From: Halictus rubicundus
Taxonomy: Eukaryota > Arthropoda > Insecta > Hymenoptera > Halictidae
Assembly (NCBI RefSeq): GCF_050948215.1
Contig: NC_135151.1
Location: forward strand, 8,968,220 to 9,032,219
Length of the DNA: 64,000 bases
Direction: 5' to 3'
Both the position numbers and the translations under genes were made by a program. Numbering within the stretch: the stretch's first letter is position 1; each line of letters starts with the position of its first letter. The notes beneath the pieces were generated by a model, which did not search any database, was not told where the DNA came from, and worked only from the letters and a program-made list of their open reading frames with translations. Shown here piece by piece: positions 50,947 through 63,230 of this stretch.

Positions 50947-51471
50947 GACTGCTTACGCAAAACCCTTTTACGTGGGCTTGTGGAAACGAAAATTCGACAC
51001 ACGAACCAATTTTATACGAGAATATTGTGAATTTATACGCGGTTGTAACTTGATAATCGTCGATGAAGGGTATTGCAACGCTCTTGTAATTGAAATATTT
51101 CATTTTGATCGCCGCTCATGGAATTCTGAACGTGAAAAGTATTAAACTATCCGAGGGTGACCTACATTCGAAGTTCTTGAATTTGCTATGATGGGTATCC
51201 TTCAAGTATGATAGGGAAGTTAGATTAGTTTTCTGTTCCATATGAAAGCGTGTGTTTAATTTTCCATGAGTCATAATGCCACTGTAATTTCAAACTGACG
51301 GTTTTCGAGCATTCGAAGGCTGTTGCCTGCGAACAAGTCAAATTTTGACAAGTACAATTATTAGCAACTTAAAATGTCCAATGTAGTACGTATTGGTAAA
51401 TTAATAATTTGTAACTATTCTTGAGACATACATTCTATGCATACAGGCACGATACATTCTATGATACATAC

Positions 51472-52008
51472 AGGATGTTAAAAAAACCATTCAATATTTG
51501 TATGGTACATATGACACACTGTACTGAGTAAAAAAAGCCTTAGTGAACAAAAGTCAAAAAGTCAGCCGTTCCTGAGATATAAATATTATTGTATGCTAGC
51601 GTCGAGATCGAAATTTTTTGTCGGAAATTGAACGAGGACCTTCAGAACGCAGTTTCTAAACACTGAGGTGAACATCGCATGAAATGGAAACCAGTAAATC
51701 AATCTTGATGCTAACATATAAAAATGTTTATGTCTTAGAGTTGACCTTTCGACTTATGTTTATTAAGACCTTTTTCTATGCAGTGTCACCAGATCAAGAC
51801 TTGTGCTCCCCTTCTACCGCGCTATTCCCCCACGCTTCCGTCACGGCTCGGTCACGTGACGCGTTTCGTCTCTGTCGCGCATACACCGATACCGGCAGAG
51901 AGAGAGGGTAAATTTTTCCCCTCAATTCCTACTCCCTCCCCTCATCTGGCGACACTGCTCCTATGTACCATATAAATATTGAATGGTTTTTTTTTTTGAC
52001 ACCCCGTA
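51472..52008. mobile_element. CAGGGTGTC-type element disrupted by a nested TIR element
   Basis: The outer ends are TACAGGATGTTAAAAAAACC and TTTTTTTGACACCCCGTATA. Inverted sub-termini are CATTCAATATTTGTATGGTA and ACCATATAAATATTGAATGG. A CAGTGTCGCC-family element at 51781-51957 lies just inside the right arm. Confidence 0.7.
51781..51957. mobile_element. CAGTGTCGCCAGAT family (copy 3)
   Basis: The ends are CAGTGTCACCAGATC and ATCTGGCGACACTG. The flanking 8-mers TTTCTATG and CTCCTATG match at 6 of 8 positions, which suggests a decayed 8-bp duplication and a hAT affiliation. Confidence 0.7.
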
Positions 52009-54133
52009 TACAAGAGATTGTGCTCTTTATGCTAAGTGTCCGCTTTAGGCTCACTTGTCGATATGATATCGAGATTCACTAATTATGCTACGCCTCACAG
52101 TTGGCAAGTTAAACGATATTCAAAATAGATTGGCAACGTGTTCCTTGTTTGTATTGAGACGCACCTTGAGTGTTAGTTTCAATCACGCACAGCGAAAGAC
52201 ACAGTAGAAATCATTTCTTTTTCTACATTGTCAGCCATACTGAGATATTCATGTGATCGCGTGGTGAACATGTCTAAATCGAAATAATAATAGATACACA
52301 GAAATTAAAATGAATTATTTATGAATTGTATAAATCCATTTAGAACTCTTATCGAAGAAGATATAGCTTCTTTAGTTTCGCATTCTTACTGTAAAACCAC
52401 TTTTCCGATTGTAAAAAATTGAGCACAACATAAAGACTTAAAGTCTGTTAATAATAGTATAGAGACTACAACTAAACCAAAGATTTGCAATTTTAACAAC
52501 CGCTAGTACCGTGAACACGATCTGAAATTGTGAATATAAACCTTGTGCAATGTTGTTCGGATATCAACTATTTACTATAATAATACCACACTCACCTACG
52601 TTCGTCAAGGATAAAGAATGAATAGCAAGGTACGTTGTCCCAAAGTATTTCTTAAAAATCATACTTAGAAGAAATTATTATCATTTTTATTTTTACTAAC
52701 TTTTCCCCTTATTCTGATTTTTTGAAGTGGTTTAATAGTAGCTGAATCAATTACCCTCCCCCCCCTCCCAAAAATTGTAACGCAAGATACCTATCATCAT
52801 TTTGAAAAAATTCATTAAATTTTGCAACTTCCGTGAGCAACCTGGGTCGTTTATGTTCGTGAATAATTTTTTTACTGTTCTAGGCTTCCAGAAGATCTAA
52901 AACAATTCTAGTATGCGTGTAGTAGTTCCTATTTTAATATGTAATCGTTGGGACATCCAATTTTTGAAGCATTAATAGGAAAAAATAAAATAAATAAATA
53001 TATTAGAGATAAGAAATTCAAGAATGAAATAGTGATCCAAAAATTTGCTTCTTTTAGGTCTATCTTTTAGTCCATTCTACAATTGTTTCTCGTCCGATTT
53101 TGCCTTTATCAAAAAGCATAAAAGCCGCTGTTCTGTGTGTAGAATTTGGTCTAAACTTGTGGATAAGAAAAATAGTCTTCTTGGTGTTCTAAATAATATA
53201 AAATCGCATTTGTTATTTAATACGGACCGAGTCTCAGATAACATTAATCATTTATTGTGAGTTTAGAATACTAGAGTTCTCGATTATTTTCCTCATTATC
53301 TAGTGCTGTGTATTGAAGTTCAAGATATGGCGATATACGTTATCATGATCATGTCGACAAAAATGAACAATGTAAGAAAATGTTTCAGATAAAAATGACA
53401 TGATGTTTGTGTGTGTTACGAATATTTGTAACGAATGTTTCAGAACAAATAAAAATGCCGGTCCTTTGAATTCGTTGTTAAAAATTGGAGACACATGGAA
53501 ACAGTTTTTGAAGTCACTATAATGGCCTAAGAGGCGGTACGTTCTACGATATGACGCCTTAATGAACTTTGATCTGTGATATCTCAAAATCTGATTGTCG
53601 ACTCAACTTGAAAATTTGAAGCGATTCATGTTTCGACATAAACTATCATTTTGCAGAAAAATTAGAGCTAAATTCAAGGGACCCAAAAGGGGCGAAGAAA
53701 ACCCTTATTTTTGGTTCACTCTTTCGCTCCGAACATAAACCGGTCAGGTTACCCACGGAGGGTTGAAAAGTGATCCAAATTGGGAGAAGTCTGCGTGAAG
53801 ATTTTCCGCGAACGGGGCAGCGCTGAAAATAACCGGACGCGATCGCATTGCAATTTATAGTGACAGTCAACTTGACCGTCGTCGATGGACGTACCCCATT
53901 TCCCAGCGCCACCAACCCTGAAGGGTGGACCGTCGCCCCTTAGTGACGTGGTAGATGTCGCAAAGTTGACACGTGTTCCGCTGGCCACGCTCGCGTGTCC
54001 CCGTGGGCGACATGTTCCGAAAGGACGCAGGACTACCAAGATTCGTAGGATACAACGTTCTGCTCGCAAAAACTTGGTTCATCCCAAGCCGAGGAATCAA
54101 TTTCGACAACGTGTCACCGAGTTCCGTATCACG

Positions 54134-57100
54134 ATGACCGAACGGGACCGGAACGATGACGACAATGACGATGTTGTTTGCGCGATCGGTACGAACAATC
54201 CCATCGACTTCTATTCAATCGTGTACAACTTGATTTAATAAGAACAAATTAACACTGAAACCACCCAAGTCAAAGCGACACATTTTTCTTCGAAAAATTA
54301 CAAATCTGCATTTCATGATCTGTTTGGTTTAATACTGCACCCCAAGGGTTTAATCGTCATTCAATAAAATCATTTTAATTCGTGGCTCGCGTAAGACCTA
54401 AGATCCTTCGATATTATTATGCTTTGTATAACTTTTACTTAATTCCTCATAATCCAATAATCGTCTAGGCTTGCAGCATTTCTGTATTAAACGGTTCATC
54501 AATGCAATCAATAAGCGACTCTTGTCGTCTGGCAAACAAACGAATTTATCTAGTAATCATTTGCATAATAGTAAAATAAAAGATTTGAAATTCAACTTCC
54601 GGGATATTTTGTTATCATTGAATTCTGTGTATCTTAAACAACATGGTTTTCACAATTGTTGAAGCGCCCGTTGCAATGGTGCATTGTAAAAAAACACAAA
54701 TACGTTAGTACGGTCTGATTGTTTTTCAATATGAAGCTTTCGGCTTGTCAATAGACTAACCAAATGAAAAGCATTCGCTAAACTGTCAATACTTATTAAT
54801 AGGGTATCTAGGGAAGCGATCTAGGGAAAATTTTTCTACGATTGCGACTCTGTAGATTTTTGTTTCAAGGACAAGGAATGGAGAGACATTTTCAAAATTC
54901 TTTAAACTTTGTCGTAACAGAGGAGGAACGGACCCAAAAATCCATACGTTGGAAACGTGTTATTGGCTGTTTACGAATAATGTTTTCCGACAAGGTGATC
55001 ATGCTTTGCGCTAAATTCTCGTACTACTATCGTTCACGGTCATGACTTACACGTACGAAGCTTTAGAAAGAAAATTTTAGTGTCAGGATAAGGGACCCAA
55101 TTACTGTGGGGATACCAATTACTGTGCCTATATTAATTGTTATGTTATATATCTCTTTTTTAATACTCATTATTCTTTAGAAATAAGTATAATTAATATA
55201 GGCACAACAATTGGTACCTCCACAGTAATTGAGTCCCTTACCTAACGACACGAGAAATCATATTTCCCGAGCAACCGAACGTTCATTTGAACTTGTCACA
55301 CATGTAGTGTTATTAATACGCTTCATTTTTCGTACACACCACGTCACCATGACAGTATGAAATTAGAGGTAGCAAGTAACAGTAAATACAAAATAAATAA
55401 ATGGTAAATTATAGAAATTGATAGTAGTAGTAAATAATATCTAGTAAATACGAAATTATCTGATTCCCGTGATAAACACGATAGAAATTGATATTTAAAT
55501 ATTTTGAGATGTATGCACGAAGTAATAGCATGCACGAAGTACGAAGTAATAGCGCGTTATAGCACGCTCGAAAGTTTAGTCGATAACGCAATTTTATATT
55601 GATTAAAATAAATAGCGTGAACATCAATGGCTGAGAATACTAGCAACATTCTACGTAAAAAATACAAAAGTTGGAATATTATATTGTATTTAATTCCAAT
55701 TATAAATAATAAAAGACGCAATGTTTTCTACATTGTTACCAGTAATATTAGTGTAAGCGAAATCAATTTTTCAAATCAAAATTTCAATTGTCATTCGCCA
55801 TTGTAATGCAATACCTAGGATAACAATACGAGCAGGTTTTTACAGGCTAATTATAAAATTTATCTGGATCCTTTTTTTAACAATATTTTAGTATTAACGA
55901 AATAATACTGAGAACAAGAATTCTTTCAATATTCGACATTGGTTTGTACATAATATTTGTTTGAAGAGCAAACTGAATATTGCTAAATAAAGCAAACAAA
56001 GAATTCTCCTGTTCAGTAGATTAATAATTTAATTTATTGTTCGTAGATACACCCACAACAGTTTCGGAAGAGCTCTCGTCACAGCATATATCATCGGTAG
56101 AATTTAAAAAATCAGTGCAATCGATAGCCGTTCAAACTATAATCGGTCTACCATTGCGATTGCGAACTTTCCCGTCTGTGAAGGATATTGTTGAGGATGA
56201 TCCTAGAGACCCAGCGAAGAAAACATTAAAAATATGGAAACAAATTAGATTTTTAGGAAGACTGTCACTTTCTTTATTCGGTAAACGCCAATTTTTATTA
56301 AGTTCCTCTTCCTTTCAATGTAATCGTACACTTAACAGTTTCTATTGCAACGAAATTGGCATACTAGGGTAAGGGATCCAATTACTTTGGGGGGTACCAA
56401 TTACTAATAATACTTATTTATAAAGCTTACTGAATATTAAAAAAGAGATATATAACATATATATTACTGATTTTAATGAAAAAGATTTAATATCTCTTTT
56501 TTATTTAATTAATAAAATTAGGACACGTAATTGGGTCCCTTACCCTAGTCATTTCTTAATTCTAGTATCTAGTTAGTTTCTAGTATTAGCATCACGTAAA
56601 ATTCTTACTAAATCATCTCTGAAGCGTGGAACATAGCTTTTTTATAGTTATATAAATTAATCCTCGGATGGCAGGACCATTTTCACCCAGGATTGCAAAC
56701 GACCTCTTCATCAACGACCTCTTCAACAACCTAAAACTATTAATTATTTAGCACGGTCTAGTTTTAGCACCACTAATTTTATTTTAGCACCAACATTTTC
56801 ATCCAAAAATATTATGTGCCATAAAATGATAAAAAATGTCCGGCTTTCGAGGATTAACGAGCGCAAGGATACGATCAACACGTGCACGACTGACATTCAT
56901 TTCAGCCCTAGCCAGTGGCGGATTTATACATCTGCCGCCTAGACGCTACTTCTACAGCTTAGGTTTCCTTAACTTAGGTTTCCAACTCCCTCCTTGCTCG
57001 CTCCCTTTTGCGCTTTCTCGCCATAGATTTAACAAAAACACAATTCAAAAATTCTCTAGTACTACCCTAATTTTGTTCAACCTATTTTTCTTGCACTCTG

Positions 57101-60100
57101 CATTCCCTTCCCGTAGGCTTTAAATGATTTTTTGTAATTTCATACAACGTCATTCAAACATGTTATTTTTGTTTTTAAATTAGTTAACATTTTCATTTAT
57201 TTGTTTTTATTTTTGTGCCTCTGGTATTTTTCCAAAATTTTTCCGCCCTGGGATATAGCTCCTATACCCCCCCCCCCTTCAAATCAGCCACTGGCCCTAG
57301 TCTTCATAATTACAATATTCTATGAAATGCGATAACTTTGTGAAATATGAAATAGATACATATTGTCACAGAAAAGCTCTTCAAATGTCATGCCATGCTC
57401 GCACGAAATTAATTTGATTTTTGTCATGTGATATACAAAATTGTGATCGTCAAACATATGTGACGTTGGTCGCAAACCTGTTAACCGTTTTGTATCGAAC
57501 ACTTAACGAATACAACGTGTAAAATTAGTTACCAAACGTGTTGCTCTATATTAGATCTGTACTGGACTGTCCACCGAATCGAGAATTATGGTACCTTTTG
57601 CTAAATATGACTCGCGGGTTGCAGGGTTGTCCTGGCTGCTCACAATTTGGGCAGTTGTGGGTGCAGTCGCGTTTTGCGCGATCGAGGGTCCACGGGAGCG
57701 TGAACAAGTTATCAAATTAAAAACAATGCAAAGACACATAGCGATTAGTTTAGCGACAGAGCTGAGGCAGCTTCGTACCGAGAACGAAGAAGACTTGGAA
57801 CCCCTTTGGGCCGAGAAGATCAATCACTATGTATTGAAACACGAGGAAGTTCTGCTGCTGGCTGTAAACGCCGGATACGGCGAAAACGGGAACAGCGGGC
57901 AACTTTGGACATTTCCTGGCTGTATACTCTTTTCTATCTCACTCCTCACTACTTTAGGTATTAATTTACTTTCCTCCTTCTATCGTAAAATCGATCATGC
58001 CTTGTGGCTGGACACCTGGTTTGCCTGAAAAGTAAATCTGACAAAATGTGATTAGTTAAATGGCACAAGAATACCATCAAGGCACTTTGGGTCACAGAAA
58101 TATTCCTTACGATAGTTAGTTGATTATTCAGCTTGGCCGTAGAGTTAAACTTTCGAGTAATCGATTTGATTTCGTTTGTTTAATTTGTAGGTTTTGGTGC
58201 CCCAGTTCCACGTACAACATCTGGTCGGACAATAACTGTTATTTTCGCGGCAATCGGAACACCTGCACATTTTCTTCTAATTATGAATATTGGTCTTATA
58301 CTAGCACTACGATTACAAAAGTACGCCATATCCAGAGAAAAGGCCAAGTACGACGAAGAAGAGCTAAAATATTTGCTACCAGTACCAAGATGGGTGAAAA
58401 TATTACCCTTCGTTTGCATAGGTAATTATTCCACCGTAGAAAGTATTTCATTCGGATCTCTGGCACGTATCATCATTCTCATTAACCACGCTTTCAACGT
58501 AATCGTAAGTGTTGTGAAAGCGAGGAGTTCGTCGAAAGAAATGAAAAAATTACGAATCACAGTATTGCAGAACGGACTCTTATCTACGACAACATTGTGT
58601 TCGCTAACTTGAAATTATGGGAGACAAAGGTGTCACATTTTCACGTGACATTTGATAAAGCGAACAAACGACTGAAATAAATTTAATGCGAACTCTCGTT
58701 GCAATACCACAGTATATCATACCATTGTATACCATAAGGTCACGTTTGTCGTAAATCAGAATGTAAGTCGAAGTTACGAGAGTTACAAAAGTCGAAGTTA
58801 TCAGTCGATCAAAGGAACGCTGATTGACAACGAATAACGTTGAACGAAAATTAATTTGAACTTAAAAATTTTTAGAAAGGAAAATTTTAAAAAAAGTCTA
58901 AAAAGTTAGATTGCGTTAAAGTTTAAAACGCATGTTCTATCGTATTTAACGATATCGAAAAGACTTACCTGTGTTTTATTAATGCCTAAAACAGCAGTAA
59001 AAGTCGTAAATATTATCGTCTACTTGTTATTGACACTTTAAGAAAATTTACGCATCGTTCGAGCCAAATGACCCTAATAAAATTAGACTGAACAACAACT
59101 CGTTATTTTTTAACATTATCGTAGCAAGCTTTTGCGTTCGAACCGTCTGACAAGCACAAATATGTAGGAAGTCGTCAAATATGACAACCTTGATTGCTGT
59201 GGCCGTTGCGCAACATAGCCGACCTAGAAATGCTGTATAGAAGGTTGATGGATTCTTTAGCTTTAGCTGCATGCACTCCATGATGATTTCGTACGATATA
59301 GTCTTTACTGCTACACTCGTGGTGAACGATCAATATCTTAGTCTTGAAAACGTGCACAACGATTCCTCGAAATTATCTCATTCTTGTCGCGTGTTATGTG
59401 TAAGTAACTCCGATCATAACAAGTTGCAAGGTATACTGTTCTTAACGCTCTGAATCGATAGGATCACCTTCGGGAATGGACTTAAAGTTTTTATTTCATG
59501 AACGTTGAATTTATGCGATCGCTACGATTCGAAAGTACCAAATTGTGAAATGTAAATAGAAACTTCTACGTTCAGCTCGCGAGGAACTTGGAGGTATAAG
59601 CCGAGGAGAAGGAAAAATCAATTATAACAGCAGTATGAATTCACTGCCTTGTAATCATTCTAACAGCGCTTGTCTCTAACCCTGGATAATTAAACTTCGA
59701 TTCGTTCTCCTCCAAGGTCGAATTATTCAGAAGAAATTATTCAGAGCCATCTTCCAATCTCTCGCTCTTATGTCTTCAATATCCTACTCAAGCTGTGCAC
59801 ACGCTGGCAATCCACTGCTGCATCGGGCGCAACGTCTTCGTTTATTATCTTCTCAATGGCCCCTTGCAGAGTATAATCACAGTACTCTTTCGAATCAATT
59901 ACTTCGCCCTCTGGGGCCTTACCCCAAGCAAGCTCTGCCATGTGCGTTGTGTACTAAATTGCGAGATATAGTCTCTACTTGATAAATGTCCCAAATATCT
60001 ATCTTGTAATTGTCCCCGAATTATCCCTGCTACCCAAAGCTCGAGAGACCTCGGTCGCAGGCGAATGTAAACATAATATGGGTTGAGTATATCGTACGTA

Positions 60101-63100
60101 TGAGACCAGGAGACCACTTCTAATCTAATAAAAATAAACTTCTTTATTTTTCATTATTTTTTATGGGACTTTCACCAACATATTCGCGACATTTTTCTAA
60201 TGAAAGTGGTACCAAATATGATATAATTCCGATGATATTTACTTATGTAATGAACGATGAAAATTACTTCCCGTTACAATCATATTAACGGAAAGTTAGT
60301 GTAAATATGATCCGAATTATATCGTGTTTAGTATCATTTTAATCAGAAAAATTCCACGAATATGTTGGTCATAGCTCCATAAAAAAATATTAAACAAAGA
60401 AGTTTTATTATTGGATTAGTAGTAGTCTCACACGGACATACCCTATCCTTATTATGTTTACAGTTTACACTTCTCTGCGACCAAGGCCCGCGAGCTTTGC
60501 TGTCCTTTTCTACGTTCGGCAGTGGATCAAAGAACAGTATCTTCTTGCCAATAATTTTCCCTGGCCAGACCGGGGTTTTGGACAATTATCGAGTAGACAC
60601 TGTATGTATTCGACTACATTTCATGAAAAGACAGCTGCAATCTTTAACCTTGTAACGGTGTCCCGGGGTTTCTCATGACCCCAACAAAATTTCAGTCTTA
60701 AATTACATAGTTAAAACTATCTTAGTGAATTTTTACAGAATTTTAGGGAATTATGATACTTCGTAGCTGAGCGAACATGGTACCATTTAAGGATTAAAAT
60801 TATAATATAAAATCGATTAGCTTCGTTGGCGAAAGTTTGCAGCGAAAAAATTCTTTTCGTTAGTGCTGCCGTGATTTCATTTTCGCGCAAGTCGCGACAC
60901 GGTTGACGGTAAAATCAAAACGCAAAATCTGTCATCCCCTAAAAGCTCGGACGGTAACTCGTGTGCCCTGCAGTCATCGACGAACAGGAGAACATCACCG
61001 CCCGGTCCAGTCATCGACTGACGCTCTCCTGGACCAATACTTTAAAATCATTTTCGCGCTAGTGCGCGAATGTTGTTCTATCTATTCAAGCATTTCACCG
61101 GGTGAGGTTCGTACAGAACGAATAGCCGATCTTTACAGTGTTTCGATGCTCTTGGGCATGGATTCTTGTAAACGAAGAGCAAATGAAATTCGTAGATGCT
61201 CTTCGCATTCAATCTTGCTGGGAACTTTGTTTCCTCGATCCTTTGATCCTTCCTTTCTACGTTAATAATAAATTAATATATTAGGTTGGTGCATACGAAA
61301 TACCGTTATAGTCTACAGGTTTATCATTATATAAAGCTGGTGTTTAAGGTCCTATCACCAGTTTTTATTTAGATATTTAATTTTCATTTTAAATATGTGA
61401 CTCTTATATATCCTTTTTATATAAGTAAAGAAGTTGCGAATGAGTTCAGCCGTCGTCTCTGTATCTGCTACGTCATAAATGGTCACCCGATGAATTGCGT
61501 GTCGATTTTTTACAACCAGCTAGCTGCGAAAGATGATGGACCTATTAGCTCGTCGCCTAGCCGGGACGCTTTTCCGTGGAGGAATCGATTGTTCAGAGAC
61601 TTGTCCAATTCTCTCTGTTCCAAAATCTAAAATTACGGTCTTCCAACTCCTGATTCATCGGCTTTCGCGACCTCTTCTTGCTCGATCATCGTTCCCGCTT
61701 CGAATGTCGAGACACCTCCACCAAATTCTGTCGGATTCGCCGGATAGCGGTGACGCGCACTTTGTAGATAACTGAAGGTTACTCCGCCGATACGACCCTG
61801 CTAACATTTTCTATGATCTTCAAACGGTCATCGATGGCTAGACCAGATTAAACTATTTTTGCGTCTCGTCGACGTGCTCGTCTTTATGGTTTCTTGTTGC
61901 TCGTCGTTGTCCATGCTGTTGCATGAAATTATCTGTCCTGGCACGTGCATCGTTGTCTTTTGTAGACGGTGCAAGGGCTATCGCAATCATATCGTAAAGT
62001 AGAAAATTTAAATACATCGCTGAGAATTATTTCGCCAATTATTTACCTTGTTAAAAAAATTAACATTTTATTTCAAATGAAACAGTAATTTGAAACAATG
62101 ATTGTAGCAAAGAATGTTTAGGAAAAATTGACGAAATGAAAATTTTGATAGTCAAACGATGAAATAATATTCTAGGAAAAGAATCATTTTCGTGTATGAA
62201 TGAACTAATGCAGAATTATTTTAAAATAACGTGCGCGTAAATAAATGCATATATTATTCAAATCTTCTTTTTTAAATAGCCTGTTAATTTTCACATTCTA
62301 TTGTTTTCACTATCAGTTTAACTGAACTAATATTCAAATAGTTCAAATGCACATTTTAATGAGCTGACACCACGGTATAAGATGGGTAATACCACAGACG
62401 AGATATAGGAAAAAGCATTTATTTATCTTTAAAATGAGTATGGAAACAGGAAGCATTGTATTTAAACAGGGATGAGATATTCAGGTTGAATTAATCATGT
62501 AATGACTCGTTTCGTTTACTTTTCCAGAACTGTGACTGTAACTTGGAAAATAGCCGAAATACGCACTGTGCATTACACGACAGTAACAGTAAATTGGCAA
62601 CTATGCGACGAATATTCTCGGATGTGATTTGGCAACTACGCCTTCGATACTTGTAATTCAATATAATTCCTAAACTCACCATTCTAAATCGTAGAGGGCA
62701 TACCAAAACCTCTGATTTTTTTGAACAGTCGATATTTCAGAACATGAGACATGAAGTCCCATAAGATGATAGGTCTATCCTTATAACTCGTCTGTGGTGA
62801 TACACAGCTTGCATCACTAGTGCCGCATTGATTTACATGACACATACATATGTATCACGTGTGGTAGTATGTATATGGTAGAAACAGACTATACGTTTTC
62901 TACCTATTAAACAGATGCTACATTTATGAAATTAATTTTCGATTTTATTAAATTAATCTGTTCTATGTTATAGCCACTTACTACCTGATGGGAATTTTGT
63001 GCTTCGGAGTGGCCAGATCTAGGCCGTTTGCAGCAAGTATTCTGTTCCCTCTAGATTTTACCGCTGCTGGAGGTTTATCGACAATACTCGGCTACGTGCG

Positions 63101-63230
63101 AATATTGTACGGACTTTATCTAGAAGGTGCAGTTACTATTATTGCTATTGCACTTGCTGTGTTGCGTGTATCAGCCACGCAGAGTTTGACTCATATTGGT
63201 TTGAAGTATGGTCTACTGATAGAAGCTTAA
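54134..63230 (+). CDS. Two-pore-domain potassium channel (K2P)-like protein with degenerate second pore
   Basis: Coding exons are 54134-54188, 56047-56280, 57625-57957, 58191-58421 and 62974-63230. They give 1110 nt and 369 aa, with all four introns phase 1 and GT-AG. Residues 98-118 form TM1 (LSWLLTIWAVVGAVAFCAIE). An extracellular cap helix follows (RHIAISLATELRQLR), then pore loop 1 with WTFPGCILFSISLLTTLGFG (filter 205-210). Next comes TM2 (about 219-247, IGTPAHFLLIMNIG), a charged linker (SREKAKYDEEELKYLLPVPR), TM3 (about 276-296), a second pore-like segment and TM4 (about 328-349). The second pore reads FTAAGGLSTILGYVR, which lacks a TxGYG/TxGFG filter. The product would sit in the plasma membrane and may pass leak K+ current or act as a modifier. 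Exon 1 is the least certain part: phase matches, but the start could be upstream in frame (53885) or in another exon. An AATAAA lies at 63566-63571. Confidence 0.82.
55085..55245. mobile_element. Palindromic MITE, GGGTAAGG family (copy 3)
   Basis: It runs from GGATAAGGGACCCAATTACT to TTGAGTCCCTTACC, in intron 1 of the K2P-like gene, with the same arm sequence TGCCTATATTAATT. Confidence 0.75.
56364..56548. mobile_element. Palindromic MITE, GGGTAAGG family (copy 4)
   Basis: It is TA-flanked, starting TAGGGTAAGGGATCCAATTA and ending GGGTCCCTTACCCTA. It lies 83 bp after the donor of K2P coding exon 2. Confidence 0.8.
56905..57301. mobile_element. hAT-type non-autonomous element
   Basis: The element is 56913-57293 with ends CAGTGGCGGATTT and AAATCAGCCACTG (one mismatch). 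The flanking 8-mers GCCCTAGC and GCCCTAGT match at 7 of 8. It contains a poly-C run near 57267-57277. It lies in K2P intron 2. Confidence 0.75.
58422..59890. other. First part of K2P intron 4, no feature seen
   Basis: This is unremarkable intronic sequence. No alternative exon with acceptable splice signals and K2P-like sequence was recognised. Confidence 0.45.
59900..60560. repeat. Large fold-back of the GTGTAAACATAATA repeat family
   Basis: Two copies lie head to head. The arms are roughly 60040-60262 and 60278-60500, centred near 60270. Matching pairs include CTCGGTCGCAGG with CTGCGACCAAGG, GTAAACATAATA with TATTATGTTTAC, and CACCAACATATTCG with CGAATATGTTGGT. It lies in K2P intron 4. Confidence 0.75.
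60561..62680. other. Remainder of K2P intron 4
   Basis: Apart from the mariner-like end at 61271 no feature is recognised. ORFs at 60903 and 61533 carry no domains. Confidence 0.4.
61271..61390. mobile_element. Mariner-like terminal fragment
   Basis: The sequence TATTAGGTTGGTGCATACGA resembles the common mariner terminus TTAGGTTGGTGC. No transposase or opposite terminus is found. Confidence 0.45.
62685..62810. repeat. Diverged repeat shared with 29430-29560
   Basis: It shares GTAGAGGGC, ATTTCAG, GAGACATGAA and GGTCTAT in the same order. It lies about 165 bp upstream of the last K2P exon. Confidence 0.5.

Larger units (their letters stand above)
50947..54133. other. Repeat-bearing non-coding interval upstream of the K2P-like gene
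   Basis: Apart from the nested transposons at 51472-52008 I see no exon-like sequence. Short ORFs at 53045 and 53300 lack features. Confidence 0.35.

Noticed and set aside
56836..57123. 95-codon ORF in K2P intron 2
   Set aside because: It spans the left end of the hAT element at 56913 and has no relation to K2P sequence.
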